In this document: positions 18,234 through 26,791 of the stretch, piece after piece
Layout: every line of letters starts with the position of its first letter
Position numbering within the stretch: the stretch's first letter is position 1
DNA from: JBAYIE01 sp041665785
Lineage (GTDB): Bacteria > Bacteroidota > Bacteroidia > UKL13-3
Direction of reading: 5' to 3'
NCBI GenBank assembly: GCA_041665785.1
Contig: JBAYIE010000018.1
Span: 25,066-89,065, forward strand
Length of the DNA stretch: 64,000 nucleotides
The notes under the pieces: generated by a model
Databases searched by the model: none
Seen by the model: the letters and a program-made list of their open reading frames with translations, nothing else
Told to the model about the DNA's origin: nothing
Made by a program: the position numbers and the translations under genes

Positions 18234-19208
18234 TTAATCGTTTAAACCAACCATTGCCTTTTTCTCCGGATCCCAAACTTTCAAACGAAAGCAAGCCCAA
18301 ATATCGGATGGATTTAAGGTTGTAATCACGGGATTTTGCAATTCGGGTAATGCAGCCATTGCTTCGGGTAAACGATAAAAAGGGATTCGTGAATTGAGGT
18401 GATGAATATGATGATACCCGATATTGGCCGTTACCCATTTCCAGAACGAATTCATTTCCATATAGCTCGATGAATGCAAGGCAGCAACTTCGTATTTCCA
18501 GTCTTCTTTGTCATCAAACTTTACGCCCGGAAAATTATGCTGCGCATAAAATAAATAAGCTCCGATACCGCAAGCAGTCATGAATGGAATAATGATCACA
18601 AACAACCACATGATCCAACCGAATGTGATGATCATCCAAACGGTAACTGCTACATGCAAAATTATAGCAAGCAAGGAATCCCAATGGCGTTTGGGAGCAC
18701 TCAGGAAAGAGCGCAGACACATGCCCAATAAGAACATGGAGATGTATCCGAAAAAAATAGTGAGGGGATGACGGATGGCCAGATAGAGACGTTGTTCGGC
18801 TTTGGAAGATTGCCGGAATTTCTGCACCGTCATGATAGGATATGAACCGATACTTGCACTGAACAATTTTGAATTGTGGTTGTGGTGATAATCGTGCGAA
18901 CGTTTCCAGATACTGGTTGGTGCCAAAACATATATGCCAAACAAACCAAATATAATACGAGCCGGAATTGATTGATGCAGGATGGCATGATGTTGATTAT
19001 CGTGGTAAATCACAAAAAACCGGACAATCATAAACCCGGTCAGCAAGCTGATGATCAATCGAAGTACAGGATTGTATTCGGAATGTGTGGTCAATGCAAT
19101 CCCGAAAATCAATAAGATCAGGGTAGAGAGTGTATAATACCAGCTTTTCCAGCGTATTTCACGGGCAAAAGGTTTGGTCAATAAGATGAGTTCTTTTCCG
19201 TAGTGCAT
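18234..19208 (-). CDS. Fatty acid desaturase family, membrane di-iron enzyme
   Basis: Three histidine boxes define the family: HDNQHH (69-74), HDYHHNH (105-111) and HHIHH (266-270), together with four to six hydrophobic helices. The enzyme should insert a double bond into acyl chains of membrane lipids, or act on related lipids such as carotenoids. The acyltransferase gene lies upstream on the same strand, 45 bases away, so both may be transcribed from the leaderless promoter upstream of the acyltransferase. The position of the double bond cannot be told. Confidence 0.8.
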   Translation of the reverse strand: MHYGKELILLTKPFAREIRWKSWYYTLSTLILLIFGIALTTHSEYNPVLRLIISLLTGFMIVRFFVIYHDNQHHAILHQSIPARIIFGLFGIYVLAPTSIWKRSHDYHHNHNSKLFSASIGSYPIMTVQKFRQSSKAEQRLYLAIRHPLTIFFGYISMFLLGMCLRSFLSAPKRHWDSLLAIILHVAVTVWMIITFGWIMWLFVIIIPFMTACGIGAYLFYAQHNFPGVKFDDKEDWKYEVAALHSSSYMEMNSFWKWVTANIGYHHIHHLNSRIPFYRLPEAMAALPELQNPVITTLNPSDIWACFRLKVWDPEKKAMVGLND

Positions 19209-19253
19209 TGCAATAAAACCAGTGACGGGCGCAAGGTAAGAATTCCCTTCAAA

Positions 19254-20132
19254 TCAAACGCGTTTATGTTTCCAGCGCCGGTGACTCCACAACCAGGTTT
19301 CCGGAATTTCCATTATGTCCTGCTCGAGTTTTCGTGTGTGCATCTCGGAAATTTCCCCTTCGCGTGTTAATTCAGGATGTTCGGTTAACAATTCGGTAGT
19401 AATAAAATAATATCCGCGCTTAACTCTTTTTACCGAAGCATAAATCACAGGGTATTTCATTTTTCGTGCAATCAGTTCAGTACCCCAATACACCGGAGTA
19501 TCCTGATTCAGGAATTTTGTCCAGTAGGCGTTTTCTCCCGAAGCCGGCGTCTGATCAGCAATAAAAGCGGTAGCACTAACTTTATTTCTGTTTTTTACCA
19601 TTTGCCTGAACGTATCATTCATATCTATTAAACCGGTTCCAAAACGTGAACGAATGCGTTGCATCAACTGGTCGAAATACGGATTGCTCAGGGGGTGGTA
19701 TAAAACGAACAGATCGGCCTTGGCCTGCAGTCGAAAAGCATTGCCCGACCATTCCCAATTGCCGAAATGTCCCATCACGATCAATACACTTTGACCGGCA
19801 TCGGTGAACTTATCAAATAAGGCAACCCCCTCCTCAGAAATAGAACAATACTTAAGCGCCTGCTTACGCGAAATGGTGAGCGTTTTGAAGGTTTCGAGGG
19901 TGGTATCGCAGAGGTAGCGGTAAAATTTGCGGGTAAGTTTCTTAATCTCTTCTTCACTTTTTTCGGGAAAGGCATGCGTTAAGTTTTGGATCACAATCTT
20001 TTTGCGGTAGCCGAAAACAAAATAAACCAGTACATACAACACATCGCTTAACCCGTAAAACAACGGATAAGGCAGAAGAGAGATCAAGTACAAAAGCGGT
20101 AAAGTGATGTAATAACCGATAGCCTGCAACAT
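19254..20132 (-). CDS. Lysophospholipid acyltransferase, LpxL/HtrB family
   Basis: Members add secondary acyl chains in lipid A synthesis at the inner membrane. The catalytic HxxxxE/D site is GHFGNWEWSGN near residue 120, and an N-terminal hydrophobic anchor is present. The frame can be extended to 20231, but the extension has no similarity to the usual start. I chose the ATG at 20132 (MLQAIGYYITLPLLYLI). A TATATTTG promoter box lies five bases upstream of it, which also supports it. Length is then 292 aa, normal for the family. An O-acyltransferase of other lipids is not excluded. Confidence 0.85.
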   Translation of the reverse strand: MLQAIGYYITLPLLYLISLLPYPLFYGLSDVLYVLVYFVFGYRKKIVIQNLTHAFPEKSEEEIKKLTRKFYRYLCDTTLETFKTLTISRKQALKYCSISEEGVALFDKFTDAGQSVLIVMGHFGNWEWSGNAFRLQAKADLFVLYHPLSNPYFDQLMQRIRSRFGTGLIDMNDTFRQMVKNRNKVSATAFIADQTPASGENAYWTKFLNQDTPVYWGTELIARKMKYPVIYASVKRVKRGYYFITTELLTEHPELTREGEISEMHTRKLEQDIMEIPETWLWSHRRWKHKRV

Positions 20133-20136
20133 GGGG

Positions 20137-20144
20137 CAAATATA
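20137..20144 (-). promoter_or_regulatory. -7 promoter box (TATATTTG on the minus strand) for the acyltransferase gene, leaderless type
   Basis: A perfect TAnnTTTG match on the minus strand ends five bases before the ATG at 20132. It supports the short form of the acyltransferase, since the upstream extension of the frame would place the box inside the coding sequence. No clear -33 element. Confidence 0.5.
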
Positions 20145-20286
20145 ACCAAAGCACCGACTATAGACCACCTGCACAGGGATGGCTTTCAATTCTACCGGCG
20201 AACTCCTATTTTCGCACACTTTTGATTGCAACGGAAGCGCATACCAAAACCGGATGCAAACTCATATTTTCTAATTAATTAGCTTC

Positions 20287-23200
20287 ATGACCAAGTATAA
20301 CGAAATAAAAAAGCTCGACTTTCCGGCCTTTGAGGAAGAAATCCTGAAGTTCTGGGAGGAGAAGCAGATTTTCCGCAAGAGCATGGAAAACCGCGAAGGA
20401 TCTGAATCCTTTGTGTTCTATGAAGGACCACCCAGTGCCAACGGAATGCCTGGTATTCATCATGTGATGGCGCGCACGGTAAAGGATATTTTTTGCCGCT
20501 ATCAAACCCTGAAAGGAAAACAGGTTAAACGCAAGGGCGGATGGGATACCCACGGTTTGCCGGTTGAACTGCAGGTAGAAAAAGCGTTGGGCATCACCAA
20601 AGAAGATATCGGAAAGAAAATTTCAGTAGCCGAGTACAACGAAGCTTGCCGCAAAGATGTGATGAAGTATACCGATATCTGGGACAAGCTCACCAATCGC
20701 ATGGGTTACTGGGTAGATCTGAGCGATCCTTATATTACTTACGAAAATAAATACATCGAGTCGCTGTGGTGGCTGTTGAAACAATTGCACGAAAAAGGAT
20801 TGTTGTATAAAGGCTATACCATTCAACCCTATTCGCCGGCAGCCGGAACCGGATTGAGTTCGCATGAACTGAACCAACCGGGAACGTATAAGGATGTGAA
20901 GGACAATACGGCAGTTGCCATGTTTCGTATTGCTGAAGGTCAGTCGCTGACTGCAAGCCTGATTGATCCTGAAACGTATTTTCTGGCATGGACCACTACA
21001 CCATGGACACTCCCTTCAAATACTGCTTTGGCAGTTGGCGAAAAAATAACCTATGTGATTGTTCAAACTTACAATGCGTATTCGCACCAGTTATGCCAGG
21101 TGATTCTGGCAAAAGATTTATTGGGAAAATACTTTCCGGCAGATCAAATTGAATTACAAATAGCAGATTATAAACCAGGCGATAAAAAAATTCCTTATAA
21201 AATTCTGGATGAGATTAAGGGTTCGGCATTGGCAGGAATCCGTTACCATCAACTTCTTCCTTTTGCAAAAGTAGAAAACGGAGATGCGTTTAAAGTGATT
21301 ACCGGAGATTTTGTAACCACCGAAGACGGAACCGGAATTGTGCATATTGCTCCGAGTTTTGGTGCCGACGATTTCAGGGTGGCCAAACAAAACGGCATTG
21401 GCAGTTTAACATTGGTCGACAAGCGCGGGAAATTTTTACCGGAAGTAGCTGACGGGCAATTTCTGTATGGAGAAGAATATGTGAAGGAAGCTTACCTCAG
21501 CGAAGAAGAGAAAGCAACAGAGCTTGATGTTCAAAAAGAAAAGCTTAAAGGCATTATTCACGATACCTCAAAATTACAATACCTGAGTGTAGATGAACGC
21601 ATCATTCTGAAATTGCAGACCGAAAACAAACTCTTTAAAAAAGAAAAGTACGAACATACCTATCCGCATTGCTGGCGTACCGATAAACCCATTTTATATT
21701 ATCCGCTCGAAAGCTGGTTTATAAAAACCACGGCAGCTAAAGACCGTTTGGTTGAACTGAACAAAACCATCAACTGGAAACCCGAACATACCGGTACAGG
21801 ACGGTTTGGTAACTGGCTCGAAAATCTGGTCGACTGGAATCTTTCGCGCTCGCGTTACTGGGGAACTCCCCTACCGCTATGGAAAACTGCCGATGGTGCG
21901 GAAATAAAATGCATTGGTTCTCTGGAAGAACTGCAACAGGAAATTGACCGAGCTATTGCTGCCGGCGTAATGAAGGCTAATGCTGCATACAAAAATGCCA
22001 AGGGCGAAATTGAATTGCACAAACCGTATGTAGATGAGATCGTGTTATTGTCTTCTAAAGGTGAAGCCATGCAGCGCGAACCGGATTTGATTGATGTGTG
22101 GTTTGATTCGGGAGCTATGCCGTATGCACAGTGGCATTGGCCATTTGAAAACGAAGAAATCTTCCGGAAAAATTTCCCGGCTGATTTTATTGCCGAAGGG
22201 GTGGATCAAACCCGGGGATGGTTCTTTACCCTGCATGCTATTGCTGTTTTGCTGTTTGATTCGATTGCTTATAAAAATGTAATTGCCAACGGACTGGTGC
22301 TCGATAAGGCTGGCAACAAAATGAGCAAACGCCTGGGCAACGTGATTGATCCGTTTAAAGCCATCGACCAATATGGAGCTGATGCCAACCGTTGGTATAT
22401 GCTTACCAATGCAGATCCCTGGGATAACCTGAAATTTGATATGGATGGTGTGGCCGAAAGTCAACGGAAATTTTTTGGTACCTTATACAATACCTATTCC
22501 TTCTTTGCCATTTATGCCAATATCGATGGATTTGAGTTTGATGCCAACAACCTGACTCCGGTTGCTCAGCGGACCGAACTCGACCGTTGGATCATCAGTA
22601 AGTTGAACAGCCTGGTAAAACTAGTGCGTGAGCATATGGACGATTACGATGCCACTCCTGCTGTTCGTGCCATTGAAGAATTTACCGGCGATCATTTCTC
22701 GAACTGGTATATCCGCTTGAGTCGCCGACGTTTCTGGAAAGGTGAGATGAATGCCGATAAAAAAGCGGCTTACGAAACCTTGTATGAATGCCTGCATACC
22801 GTTGCTCAACTCAGCAGTCCGTTTGCACCCTTTTTCAGCGATTGGATATACCGCAATTTAAAAGGCAAGGCAGAATCCGTACATCTGACTGATCTGGCTT
22901 CGCCGAACGAAACCCTGATCGATGCAGAACTGGAAGAACAAATGGAGTTTGCTCAAAAAATTTCATCGCTGGTTCTATCACTACGTAAGAAAGAAAATAT
23001 CAAAGTGCGCCAACCATTGCAGAAAATCCTGATTCCTATGTTAGATCCTCGCATCAAAGATGAAATTAAGCATGTGCAGGATTTGATCCTATCAGAGGTG
23101 AATGTGAAAGAAATGGAATTTGTTTCAGCAATCGAGAAAAGCATTAAACCCAATTTCAGAACCCTGGGCAAAAAAGTGGGAGCGAAAATGAAGCAAGTTG

Positions 23201-23658
23201 GGGATGCCATACTGAGTATGAGCCAGTCTGATATCGAAAAATTCGAAAAAAACGAGCATTTTATGCTTCCGGTTGATGGCGAATCCATCGAAATTTTACG
23301 CACAGATGTGGAGATACTGTCTAAAGATATTCCCGGATTTAAAGTGGCCACCGATGGAAAGATTACCGTGGCTTTAGATATAGAACTATCTGATAATCTG
23401 AAAGATGAGGGAATTGCCAGAGAATTGATCAGCAAGCTCCAAAACTTAAGGAAAGAGTCTGATTTAGAGGTTATTGACAAAATAAATGTGTGGATTGAAA
23501 GCCATTCCTATATAAAAAATTCCATAAGCCAATTCAAAACATATATTTGCACGGAAATTTTAGCCAACAGTTTGGAATGGGGGAACCCCGATGAACTGGA
23601 AAAAGAAATTTTAATTGATGATCAAGTAATCAAAGTTAAACTCACTAAAGCAGCATAA
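20287..23658 (+). CDS. ileS: Isoleucyl-tRNA synthetase, IleRS2 type with GIHH in place of HIGH
   Basis: IleRS charges tRNA-Ile with isoleucine. The catalytic core is class I: YEGPPSANGMPGIHHVMAR at residues 45-63, WDTHGLPVE, the editing domain (about 195-420) and KMSKRLGN at 678-685. At 1123 aa the protein is long, as is usual for IleRS2, which in other bacteria is linked to mupirocin resistance. The HxGH signature is replaced by G56-I-H-H59 (20452-20463), a known variant of IleRS2 associated with very high mupirocin tolerance. The DksA-like gene starts four bases after the stop, so the two are co-transcribed. Confidence 0.95.
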   Translation: MTKYNEIKKLDFPAFEEEILKFWEEKQIFRKSMENREGSESFVFYEGPPSANGMPGIHHVMARTVKDIFCRYQTLKGKQVKRKGGWDTHGLPVELQVEKALGITKEDIGKKISVAEYNEACRKDVMKYTDIWDKLTNRMGYWVDLSDPYITYENKYIESLWWLLKQLHEKGLLYKGYTIQPYSPAAGTGLSSHELNQPGTYKDVKDNTAVAMFRIAEGQSLTASLIDPETYFLAWTTTPWTLPSNTALAVGEKITYVIVQTYNAYSHQLCQVILAKDLLGKYFPADQIELQIADYKPGDKKIPYKILDEIKGSALAGIRYHQLLPFAKVENGDAFKVITGDFVTTEDGTGIVHIAPSFGADDFRVAKQNGIGSLTLVDKRGKFLPEVADGQFLYGEEYVKEAYLSEEEKATELDVQKEKLKGIIHDTSKLQYLSVDERIILKLQTENKLFKKEKYEHTYPHCWRTDKPILYYPLESWFIKTTAAKDRLVELNKTINWKPEHTGTGRFGNWLENLVDWNLSRSRYWGTPLPLWKTADGAEIKCIGSLEELQQEIDRAIAAGVMKANAAYKNAKGEIELHKPYVDEIVLLSSKGEAMQREPDLIDVWFDSGAMPYAQWHWPFENEEIFRKNFPADFIAEGVDQTRGWFFTLHAIAVLLFDSIAYKNVIANGLVLDKAGNKMSKRLGNVIDPFKAIDQYGADANRWYMLTNADPWDNLKFDMDGVAESQRKFFGTLYNTYSFFAIYANIDGFEFDANNLTPVAQRTELDRWIISKLNSLVKLVREHMDDYDATPAVRAIEEFTGDHFSNWYIRLSRRRFWKGEMNADKKAAYETLYECLHTVAQLSSPFAPFFSDWIYRNLKGKAESVHLTDLASPNETLIDAELEEQMEFAQKISSLVLSLRKKENIKVRQPLQKILIPMLDPRIKDEIKHVQDLILSEVNVKEMEFVSAIEKSIKPNFRTLGKKVGAKMKQVGDAILSMSQSDIEKFEKNEHFMLPVDGESIEILRTDVEILSKDIPGFKVATDGKITVALDIELSDNLKDEGIARELISKLQNLRKESDLEVIDKINVWIESHSYIKNSISQFKTYICTEILANSLEWGNPDELEKEILIDDQVIKVKLTKAA

Positions 23659-23662
23659 TCTC

Positions 23663-24697
23663 ATGGCTCAAAAAACGAAAAAGCCGGTTGCCAAAAAAGC
23701 AAGCAAACCTACTAAGAAATCGCCAACCAAACCGGCGAAAAAAGTAACCAAACCTGTTGCCAAAAAGGTAGTGAAGAAAGTTTCAAAACCGGTGGCTAAA
23801 AAAATTGTAAAAAAGACCGCGAAACCGGTTGCCAAAAAAGCTGTAAAGAAAATTGTGAAGAAAATAGTGAAGAAAGCCTCAAAACCTGTTGCCAAGAAAG
23901 CAACCAAGCCTGTAGCAAAAAAAGTAACTAAACCAGTTGCCAAGAAAACAAGCAAGCCTGTAGCCAAAAAGGCTTCAAAACCGGTAGTTAAAAAGGTCGT
24001 TAAACCGGTAAGTAAGAAGGTGGCTAAGCCTGTAGCTAAGAAAGTTGCCAAACCGGTAGCTAAGAAAGTAGTGAAGCCGGTAGCTAAAAAAATAGTAAAA
24101 CCGGTAGCCAAGAAAGTGGTGAAACCTGCTCCGAAACCGGTGGCAAAAAAAGCTGCGAAACCAACGAAAGTGGAAGTAAAAATTTCGCCTAAACCATTTT
24201 CTAAACCGGTTGAAAGCAAAAAATCGCAACCTGCTTACGTGCCTGCTGAACCGAAAAAACAACCTTCGTATTCTAAACCGGCTCCGGCCATATACCGCGA
24301 TAATGTAGATGAGCAAATTGCCGGAAAAACCCGTTACGGAGATATTGAATTGAACGAATTCCGCGAATTGATCCATCAGAAACTCGTAATAGCCCGTGAA
24401 GAGCTGGCCAACCTGATCGACCAAATGCAAAATCCGGGAATGAACGCCGGCGACGATTCCGATAATTCATACAAAACCCTCGAAGACGGATCTTCTACTG
24501 CCGAAAAAGAGTATATCAGTCAATTGGCTGCCCGTCAGCGTAAATTCATTGAAAACCTCGACAATGCACTGGTACGTATCGAAAACAAAACTTATGGCAT
24601 CTGCCGTGTTACCGGAAAGCTGATCAGCAAAGAAAGATTGCGTGCCGTACCGCATACTACCCTGAGCATGGAAGCCAAAGTACAGCAGTACAAATAA
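23663..24697 (+). CDS. DksA/TraR-like protein with a long histone H1-like Lys/Pro/Ala tail
   Basis: Residues 2-172 are an irregular repeat based on KPVAKK and KKVVKP, as in bacterial H1-like proteins, and would bind DNA nonspecifically. A Pro-rich linker follows (about 175-212). The last 130 residues form a helical coiled coil, an acidic loop (AGDDSDNSYKTLEDG) and the DksA-like segment YGICRVTGKLISKERLRAVP. Only one Cys (in GIC) remains of the four zinc ligands of canonical DksA, so zinc is not bound in the usual way. Bacteroidota often have this single-Cys form of about 126 aa between ileS and lspA; the tail is the addition. Synonymous codons vary across the repeats, so the repeat is conserved at protein level. 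A role in transcription or nucleoid binding is inferred. Confidence 0.8.
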   Translation: MAQKTKKPVAKKASKPTKKSPTKPAKKVTKPVAKKVVKKVSKPVAKKIVKKTAKPVAKKAVKKIVKKIVKKASKPVAKKATKPVAKKVTKPVAKKTSKPVAKKASKPVVKKVVKPVSKKVAKPVAKKVAKPVAKKVVKPVAKKIVKPVAKKVVKPAPKPVAKKAAKPTKVEVKISPKPFSKPVESKKSQPAYVPAEPKKQPSYSKPAPAIYRDNVDEQIAGKTRYGDIELNEFRELIHQKLVIAREELANLIDQMQNPGMNAGDDSDNSYKTLEDGSSTAEKEYISQLAARQRKFIENLDNALVRIENKTYGICRVTGKLISKERLRAVPHTTLSMEAKVQQYK

Positions 24698-24718
24698 ATT
24701 TATTTTCATCTTAACCGG

Positions 24719-24746
24719 AAAAGACGTTGCCAACGCAGCGTCTTTT
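24719..24746 (+). terminator. Terminator after the DksA-like gene
   Basis: An 11-bp stem with one G-T-type mismatch (24719-24729 with 24736-24746) and a 6-base loop is followed by a T-rich stretch. It lies 21 bases after the stop codon and before the lspA promoter box. Confidence 0.7.
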
Positions 24747-24767
24747 CTGTTTTAAGCTACTTCAACT

Positions 24768-24775
24768 TACCTTTG
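24768..24775 (+). promoter_or_regulatory. -7 promoter box (TACCTTTG) for lspA, leaderless type
   Basis: A perfect TAnnTTTG box ends seven bases before the lspA ATG at 24782. Since a terminator precedes it, lspA needs its own promoter and this is the only candidate. No good -33 TTG at the normal distance. Confidence 0.55.
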
Positions 24776-24781
24776 TTGCCC

Positions 24782-25405
24782 ATGAAAAGTAAATCCCTCC
24801 TTCTTCCCATCCTGATTGCTGCGTTGGTCTTGTTGCTGGATCAATGGATCAAATACTATATCAAAAATCATTTCTACCTTGGCGAAGAGGTGTCTGTTTT
24901 GGGAGATTGGTTTCGCATTCATTTTACCGAAAATTACGGCATGGCATTCGGACTTGAGTTTGGAGGCAAATCGGGAAAACTGGTATTAACATGGTTCCGC
25001 ATTCTGGCAGTAATGGCCATGGCCTGGTATGTGTATACCCTGATTCAGAAAAAAGCACATTCCGGTTATATTATTGCATGGACCCTTATTTGGTCGGGAG
25101 CTGTAGGCAATATCATCGACAGCGTATTTTATGGAATGTGGTACGGCTACGATACCTGGATGCACGGTCGCGTGGTGGATATGTTTTATTTTCCCATCAT
25201 TCAAACAACCATACCCGATTGGTTCCCGATCTGGAAGGGAGAAGATTTCGAATTTTTCCGTCCGGTCTTTAATCTGGCCGATACCGCCATCAGTGTTGGG
25301 TTTGCCATGATTCTCCTTTTTCAAAAACGTTTTTTAGCGCATACCCACAAAGAACATACACCAGAAGAGCCCACCGAAACGTTAACTGAACAACAATCGG
25401 TATGA
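24782..25405 (+). CDS. lspA: Lipoprotein signal peptidase
   Basis: LspA cuts the signal peptide of lipoproteins at the inner membrane. Four hydrophobic helices are visible, with the catalytic Asp motifs SGAVGNIIDS (near residue 115) and FNLADTAISVG (near 172). The 207 aa length includes an insertion around residues 120-160 and a charged tail. The frame could begin at TTG 24773, but the ATG at 24782 (MKSKSLLLPILIAALVLLLD) is chosen for start codon quality. It overlaps the next gene by four bases (ATGA, 25402-25405). Lipoproteins of this window (30190, 36931, 46474) would be its substrates. Confidence 0.95.
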   Translation: MKSKSLLLPILIAALVLLLDQWIKYYIKNHFYLGEEVSVLGDWFRIHFTENYGMAFGLEFGGKSGKLVLTWFRILAVMAMAWYVYTLIQKKAHSGYIIAWTLIWSGAVGNIIDSVFYGMWYGYDTWMHGRVVDMFYFPIIQTTIPDWFPIWKGEDFEFFRPVFNLADTAISVGFAMILLFQKRFLAHTHKEHTPEEPTETLTEQQSV

Positions 25406-26076
25406 GAATTTTTTCAACCCTCCTATTCTTTCTCTTTACGTTGAACCTTTCAGCGCAAAGCATTTGGATCAAGGGAGGAATTGGATTGCCCTCCGGAAGC
25501 TATTCCAACTCCAATATTCAAAAAAGCGACAACCGCTTTGCACAATCCGGTTATTTTTATGCCTTACAAGTGGATTATCCCGTATTAAAAAAAACCAGTG
25601 TGATCATGCAGGCAGGTCAGGCATCTCAACGCTTTGATGCAAGTGCATTTGAAGCCGGTATGGCAGCCCAGACTACCCAGAATACTTTATCTATTCAAAA
25701 AATATCCGACTATCAATCGTCGTATGCCCTTGCCGGAATCCGGTTAGGAATAGGTGATAAGCGGATTCTATATGGCGTTCAGGCATCTTTTGGATTTATG
25801 CAATTGCGCACTCCGGCCTATATAATTCAGCATACTTATCCCAGCAATACCGGCTACGAATGGGTGGAGGCGCATCAGGATATGACTGTTGCTTTTGCAT
25901 GGGAGTTATTTGTGAATTATAAAATCAACTCTCACTTATTCCTGCAAGTTCAACTGGAGCATTTTAATGCCACTTTTCAGGTACCTTCAACAACCTATAT
26001 TTCAGGAAATGTACCTACTGTTGACCTGCAACTGGATGTTTACCAGGCCGGTATTGGATTGGGTTACCGGTTTTGA
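25402..26076 (+). CDS. Secreted outer-membrane barrel-like protein
   Basis: A 19-residue signal peptide (MRIFSTLLFFLFTLNLSA) precedes a mature part rich in alternating hydrophobic strands and aromatic residues, ending QAGIGLGYRF, a C-terminal Phe as in many beta-barrels. I do not recognise the family. It is translationally coupled to lspA and ends directly at the stop of the convergent LolA-like gene (26076/26077). Confidence 0.65.
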   Translation: MRIFSTLLFFLFTLNLSAQSIWIKGGIGLPSGSYSNSNIQKSDNRFAQSGYFYALQVDYPVLKKTSVIMQAGQASQRFDASAFEAGMAAQTTQNTLSIQKISDYQSSYALAGIRLGIGDKRILYGVQASFGFMQLRTPAYIIQHTYPSNTGYEWVEAHQDMTVAFAWELFVNYKINSHLFLQVQLEHFNATFQVPSTTYISGNVPTVDLQLDVYQAGIGLGYRF

Positions 26077-26730
26077 TCAGTTCCGCAAATCTATTACTTC
26101 AATACCGGGATATTTCTTCGGATCAAAACTGAAAAATTTATCTTCCAGTTTCACATTCGGATACTGATTGGTAATGGTATAGGTATGGGTCGTTCCGTTC
26201 TTATCGTAAACCACAGATTTCAGAATGGTCTGATTGGTTTTGTCGATGGTGAGTTTGATTTTAAAAAACGATTTCTTCTTGTCTTTGGGAGTTAGTTCTA
26301 CCACCACCAATTCTTTTCCTGCATCTTTTTTCTCTTCAACAATCTTGTAAAGAAACCCTTTGTCGTACATGGTAAAAATATCTTCGAGGCGAATGGTGGC
26401 TTGTTTGGGATTATAGGTACTGATCTGCACTTCGTTTACTTCTTTACTGTACGTCCAGATATTGGCATTGTCGCAAATGATAATCTGACCGGCTATATCC
26501 AACTTAAACTTATTGTTTTTTATAAAGATCACACCGCGCTGTTTCTCTTGCCCGTTATCAGCTTTGCTTTCGATATGGTAGGTAAAATCCGCCTTGATGG
26601 ATTTAAATTTCTTGTACCGGGCACTGATGGTATTTAAAAGTTTGTCGGCGGCTTTGTCTTTGGGAGCCGGTTGAGCCAGTAAGCTAAAAGGAATAGTGGC
26701 TAGTAGAAAGATATTAACGAGCTTTTTCAC
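26077..26730 (-). CDS. LolA-like outer-membrane lipoprotein carrier protein
   Basis: LolA carries lipoproteins through the periplasm. A signal peptide (MKKLVNIFLLATIPFSLLAQ) and about 198 mature residues match the family: SIKADFTYHIESK, RGVIFIKNNKFKLDI, a GQIIICDNANIWTYSKEVN hydrophobic strand pair and DKFFSFDPKKYPGIEVID near the end. The start codon is GTG at 26730. A CATATTTG box (one mismatch from TAnnTTTG) lies five bases before it. Sequence similarity between LolA orthologues and the RseB-like group is weak, so the carrier role is inferred. Confidence 0.8.
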   Translation of the reverse strand: MKKLVNIFLLATIPFSLLAQPAPKDKAADKLLNTISARYKKFKSIKADFTYHIESKADNGQEKQRGVIFIKNNKFKLDIAGQIIICDNANIWTYSKEVNEVQISTYNPKQATIRLEDIFTMYDKGFLYKIVEEKKDAGKELVVVELTPKDKKKSFFKIKLTIDKTNQTILKSVVYDKNGTTHTYTITNQYPNVKLEDKFFSFDPKKYPGIEVIDLRN

Positions 26731-26791
26731 GGTACAAATATGCTAAATGTTCAAATAGGAATAGCACAATCCGTGCCATTTCACCAAATCT

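Noticed and set aside
23668..24219. A long antisense frame opposite the H1-like tail, with phenylalanine and glycine-rich repeats
   Set aside because: It is the mirror of the Lys/Pro/Ala repeat codons and has no protein-like features beyond the repeat; the plus-strand frame carries a clear C-terminal domain.
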